A stretch of DNA of 8,287 nt, from NCBI GenBank assembly GCA_021784835.1, contig JAJYHI010000137.1, forward strand, positions 1 to 8,287, in the 5' to 3' direction. A program made the position numbers and the translations under genes. Positions 6,357 through 8,287 of the stretch are shown here, piece by piece (positions within the stretch are counted from its first letter, which is position 1; each line of letters opens with the position of its first letter). Source of the DNA: a bacterium (GTDB taxonomy: Bacteria; SZUA-79; Acidulodesulfobacterales; Acidulodesulfobacteraceae). Under the pieces are notes generated by a model. That model made no database searches, was not told the DNA's origin, and worked only from the letters and a program-made list of their open reading frames with translations.

Positions 6357-7709
6357 TTAATCCGCCTGCGCCGCTTCTTTATTCGTTTTCCACATATTGT
6401 AGAGCATAACAAAAAAGCTCAGCACCATCATCGCTCCCGCAACCGTCCTGATAACCCAGTAGGGTTGAATATCCCATACGGTGTTAAGGAACGGAACCTG
6501 CGCAATCCACAATATACCCTGGATTAATCCAGCCGCCCATAAAACCATGGCCATAATGGAAAAGCCGACAAAACCAAGCCAGAAATGCCAGTTGCCGAGT
6601 TTTTTGTCCATTTCTTTCCCGGAAACAATCGGCCACATCAGATATATTGCCGCAAAAATAAATAAGGAAAAAGCGCCGTATAACGCCATATGGGCATGTC
6701 CGACGACCCAGTCCGTGAAATGGATGATTTTCTGCATAGACCTTAAGCTTTGCATCGGTCCCTGAAAACAGGTAAGAAGATAAAATACGGAACCTAAAAT
6801 TACGAATTTAACGGGAATGCTTTCCGTAAGTTTAGTCCATTTTCCTTTCATCGTTCCGAAAAAGTTGGTAATAACGACCCAGACCGGTATAATGAGAAGC
6901 ATGCTTGTTACGATAGAAATGGTCTGCACCCATCTCGGAATCGGGCTGTAAATATAGTGATGCGCGCCCGTAAACGGATAGATAAACGCAAGGGCAAAAA
7001 ATCCGATTATGGAAAGCTTATGCGAATAAATCGGCTTATCCGTGCCGATAGGAAGAACGTAATAAGCAATCGCCAATCCTAAAGGCGTAACCATCATTCC
7101 GACGACGTTATGGAAATAAAAACCGCTTAACATAGCTCCCTCGGTTCCGGTTGCCCAGTAATAAGGAATCCAGTTTCCGATTATATAATTAAGCGCCGAC
7201 CAGACTATACCCGCCATCAAATACCATAAACTGACGTAAAGCTGATTTTCCTGTCTGGTAAATATAGTTCCGAAAATATTTATAGCGTAAATAACGACCG
7301 CTACCACGACTATATAATTAATCCATATCGGAATTTCGGCATAAGGCAGTCCTTTATTATCGCCGAGTAAAAATTCTATTACAGCCGCTACGACTATAAA
7401 ATTCCATAAAAAATAAAGAAGCCATGCGCCTCCTACCCAGAACAATTTCTGGCGGGCAAGCCTTGGCACGTAATAATAAGAAACTCCGAAAAAACCGGTA
7501 AAAAGCCACGCAAACGCAACTCCGTTAACGTGTATCATCTGCAGTCTCGGAAATGCAAGATACGGAATATCGTTTAAAAATGCCGGCCACCAAAATTTAA
7601 TAGAAAGCAGAAAACCGACTGTCGTGGCAATACACAGCCATATTACAGCCGTAAATAAATAAGTCTTTACAAGACCTTTGTCAACATAACTGTCTAATGA
7701 CTCTTCCAT
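6357..7709 (-). CDS. ccoN: Cbb3-type cytochrome c oxidase catalytic subunit I (CcoN/FixN)
   Basis: 450 aa, about 12 membrane spans, slightly shorter than Pseudomonas CcoN. All metal ligands can be placed: His60 (haem b) in QMIHVNGVAFAW, His200 (CuB) in FYFHNVVG, His250-His251 (CuB) in TGAHHYIY, and His338 (haem b3) with His340 (haem b) in DWVVGHAHMALYG. Tyr244, six residues before His250, matches the helix-VII Tyr cross-linked to a CuB histidine in C-family oxidases. A constant offset of seven from P. stutzeri numbering supports the alignment. The subunit reduces O2 to water and pumps protons in the inner membrane. At position 316 (FQGPM) it has Gln where Pseudomonas-type CcoN has a conserved Glu (FEGPM). 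AAGGAG at 7720-7715 is 5 nt before the ATG. It is the first gene of the operon, behind a promoter and a leader of about 145 nt. Confidence 0.97.
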   Translation of the reverse strand: MEESLDSYVDKGLVKTYLFTAVIWLCIATTVGFLLSIKFWWPAFLNDIPYLAFPRLQMIHVNGVAFAWLFTGFFGVSYYYVPRLARQKLFWVGGAWLLYFLWNFIVVAAVIEFLLGDNKGLPYAEIPIWINYIVVVAVVIYAINIFGTIFTRQENQLYVSLWYLMAGIVWSALNYIIGNWIPYYWATGTEGAMLSGFYFHNVVGMMVTPLGLAIAYYVLPIGTDKPIYSHKLSIIGFFALAFIYPFTGAHHYIYSPIPRWVQTISIVTSMLLIIPVWVVITNFFGTMKGKWTKLTESIPVKFVILGSVFYLLTCFQGPMQSLRSMQKIIHFTDWVVGHAHMALYGAFSLFIFAAIYLMWPIVSGKEMDKKLGNWHFWLGFVGFSIMAMVLWAAGLIQGILWIAQVPFLNTVWDIQPYWVIRTVAGAMMVLSFFVMLYNMWKTNKEAAQAD

Positions 7710-7737
7710 AAAAACTCCTTAAAGTTTAAATAAATAA

Positions 7738-7788
7738 TTAAACTAAGATTAAAAAAATAAAAAATGCAATAAAACCCGCTTTGTTCAC
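7738..7788 (-). other. Possible 16-codon leader ORF behind a strong Shine-Dalgarno-like sequence
   Basis: On the minus strand GGGAGG (7793-7788) is followed by GTGAACAAAGCG. If the GTG at 7788-7786 were used it would encode a 16-residue hydrophobic peptide beginning MNKAGF and ending at a TAA at 7740-7738. The GTG overlaps the Shine-Dalgarno, leaving no spacer, and no ATG, GTG or TTG stands at a normal distance. It is either an orphan ribosome-binding site in the ccoN leader or a decayed gene start. I list it because the site is the strongest in the leader and is unexplained. Confidence 0.2.
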
Positions 7789-7793
7789 CTCCC

Positions 7794-7811
7794 TATAAAA
7801 TAAATTTTATA
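7794..7811 (-). repeat. AT-only inverted repeat in the ccoN leader
   Basis: TATAAAA at 7794-7800 and TTTTATA at 7805-7811 are perfect 7-base arms around a four-base centre. They lie directly upstream of the GGGAGG sequence of the leader. As RNA the hairpin would be weak because it has no G-C pairs, and such repeats occur by chance in AT-rich DNA; it could also be a protein site. Low weight. Confidence 0.35.
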
Positions 7812-7831
7812 ACTTTGTTATATTTTTAATT

Positions 7832-7850
7832 TAAGATTAATCTAATCTTA
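7832..7850 (-). promoter_or_regulatory. Operator-like perfect palindrome at the start of the ccoN transcript
   Basis: TAAGATTA (7832-7839) and TAATCTTA (7843-7850) are perfect 8-base arms with a three-base centre. The element starts 9 bases downstream of the proposed -10 box, so it would cover about +4 to +22 of the transcript, a classical position for a repressor. The AAGAT/ATCTT half-sites loosely recall the AAGATG half-sites of NsrR-like Rrf2 regulators, but the centre differs and I do not name a regulator. The palindrome is seen; its use as an operator is inferred. Confidence 0.55.
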
Positions 7851-7859
7851 TTTATCATA

Positions 7860-7887
7860 TTTATATCACTTGTGAAAATTTTGTCAA
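7860..7887 (-). promoter_or_regulatory. Sigma70-type promoter of the cbb3 operon
   Basis: On the minus strand TTGACA at 7887-7882 is a perfect -35 box, followed after 16 bases by TATAAA at 7865-7860 as the -10 box. Transcription would start near 7853, giving a ccoN leader of about 145 nt. The -35 box is inside an imperfect palindrome (TTGAC, AAAATTTT, CACAA) that could bind a Crp/Fnr-family protein, but it does not match the Fnr consensus TTGAT-N4-ATCAA. It lies 41 bases after the polA stop codon, and no clear terminator separates polA from it. Confidence 0.65.
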
Positions 7888-7928
7888 GAAAAAAATGTAA
7901 GATATGCGAATTAACTGATTTTTACTTC

Positions 7929-8287
7929 TTAATGGGCTTCCGCCCAGTTTTTTGCGATGCCGATATTGACTTCCAGCGGAACGCCGGAAAGAAGTTTCCG
8001 GTCGGTCATTAACGGGGATATTATTTTTTTAATATCGTCTGTCAGCGATTCTTCGACTTCGAATATTAGTTCGTCGTGAACCTGAAGGAGCATTTTTGCG
8101 GATTCTTTTAATTCGGGCATGCTTTGAAAGCGGTTATAAATATTTACCATGGCAATTTTAATTATATCGGCGGCGGTTCCTTGAATCGGGGCGTTAATCG
8201 CCGCCCTTTCCGAAAACGACGATAAATTTCTTATTCCGGAATTTATGTTTTCTATATAGCATTTTCTTCCGAAAGCCGTTCTGACGA
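7929..8287 (-). CDS. polA: DNA polymerase I, C-terminal end (partial, start outside window)
   Basis: The last 118 codons of polA are open from the right edge to a TAA at 7931-7929. Visible family-A polymerase signatures: TAFGRKCY at residues 3-10, ERAAINAPIQGTAADIIK at 26-43 (the finger/palm helix region), and LLQVHDELIFEV at 66-77, whose Asp71-Glu72 is motif C of the palm with the catalytic carboxylate. The end, VPLEVNIGIAKNWAEAH, is the usual PolA terminus, so the gene is complete at this side. PolA fills gaps during repair and Okazaki fragment processing in the cytoplasm. It has no functional link to the oxidase genes; it only flanks them on the same strand, 219 bases away. An internal Met at residue 46 is not a start: the reading frame and conserved motifs continue upstream of it. 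Confidence 0.97.
   Translation of the reverse strand, partial: VRTAFGRKCYIENINSGIRNLSSFSERAAINAPIQGTAADIIKIAMVNIYNRFQSMPELKESAKMLLQVHDELIFEVEESLTDDIKKIISPLMTDRKLLSGVPLEVNIGIAKNWAEAH

Noticed and set aside
7867..7887. Fnr box over the -35 region
   Set aside because: TTGAC-N8-CACAA has the wrong spacing and half-sites for TTGAT-N4-ATCAA; kept only as a remark on the promoter.
7888..7928. Intrinsic terminator after polA
   Set aside because: A T-run (seven T on the minus strand near 7890-7896) is present, but no stable hairpin precedes it.
7929..8150. A separate 73-aa gene starting at the ATG at 8150
   Set aside because: The frame is open beyond this ATG to the window edge and the upstream part matches PolA (QGTAADIIK and FGRK motifs), so it is an internal Met of polA.

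Overview
The window is an AT-rich stretch of bacterial chromosome in which every gene I can support lies on the minus strand, so it reads from right to left. It carries the C-terminal end of DNA polymerase I (polA) at the right edge, followed by one compact locus for a cbb3-type (C-family) haem-copper oxygen reductase and its maturation factors. cbb3 oxidase with CcoG, CcoI and CcoS points to a Gram-negative bacterium that respires oxygen, probably at low tension. The AT-rich third positions and the fused form of CcoO suggest a lineage away from the well-studied alpha-, beta- and gammaproteobacteria (a Desulfobacterota- or Nitrospirota-like organism would fit), but this is only an impression.

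Layout in transcription order: polA 3' end (8287-7929); a 219-base intergenic region with a sigma70-type promoter, a perfect 8-bp inverted repeat just downstream of the -10 box and a leader of about 145 nt; ccoN (7709-6357); a ccoO fused to a second cytochrome c domain (6308-5421); ccoI, the copper-exporting P-type ATPase (5407-2837); ccoS, 53 aa (2831-2670); a 44-aa single-span membrane protein (2617-2483); a 154-base spacer with a strong stem-loop; a ccoG-like gene (2328-1078); and a second, divergent ccoG-like gene (1067 to the left edge, incomplete). Gaps are 48, 13, 5, 52, 153 and 10 bases, and two Shine-Dalgarno sequences overlap the preceding stop codon, so the block looks like one operon with translational coupling.

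How the parts work together: CcoN holds the haem b / haem b3-CuB site that reduces O2, and CcoO brings electrons from periplasmic cytochromes through c-type haems. CcoI moves copper across the membrane for CuB assembly, CcoS is needed for cofactor insertion into CcoN, and CcoG proteins are Fe-S membrane proteins linked to reducing Cu(II) before it is handed on. No ccoP, ccoQ or ccoH is seen between polA and the left edge. The haem c domain fused to CcoO and the 44-aa membrane peptide may together stand in for CcoP; that is inference.

Most notable points: the two-haem CcoO without a CcoP, the uncatalogued 44-aa peptide, the tandem unlike CcoG paralogues, a CcoI whose SEHP nucleotide-binding motif is missing, a Glu-to-Gln change near the CcoN active site, and the structured leader with operator-like palindrome. 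No RNA genes, insertion sequences, CRISPR arrays or plus-strand genes were found, and no gene-free stretch exceeds 300 bases.
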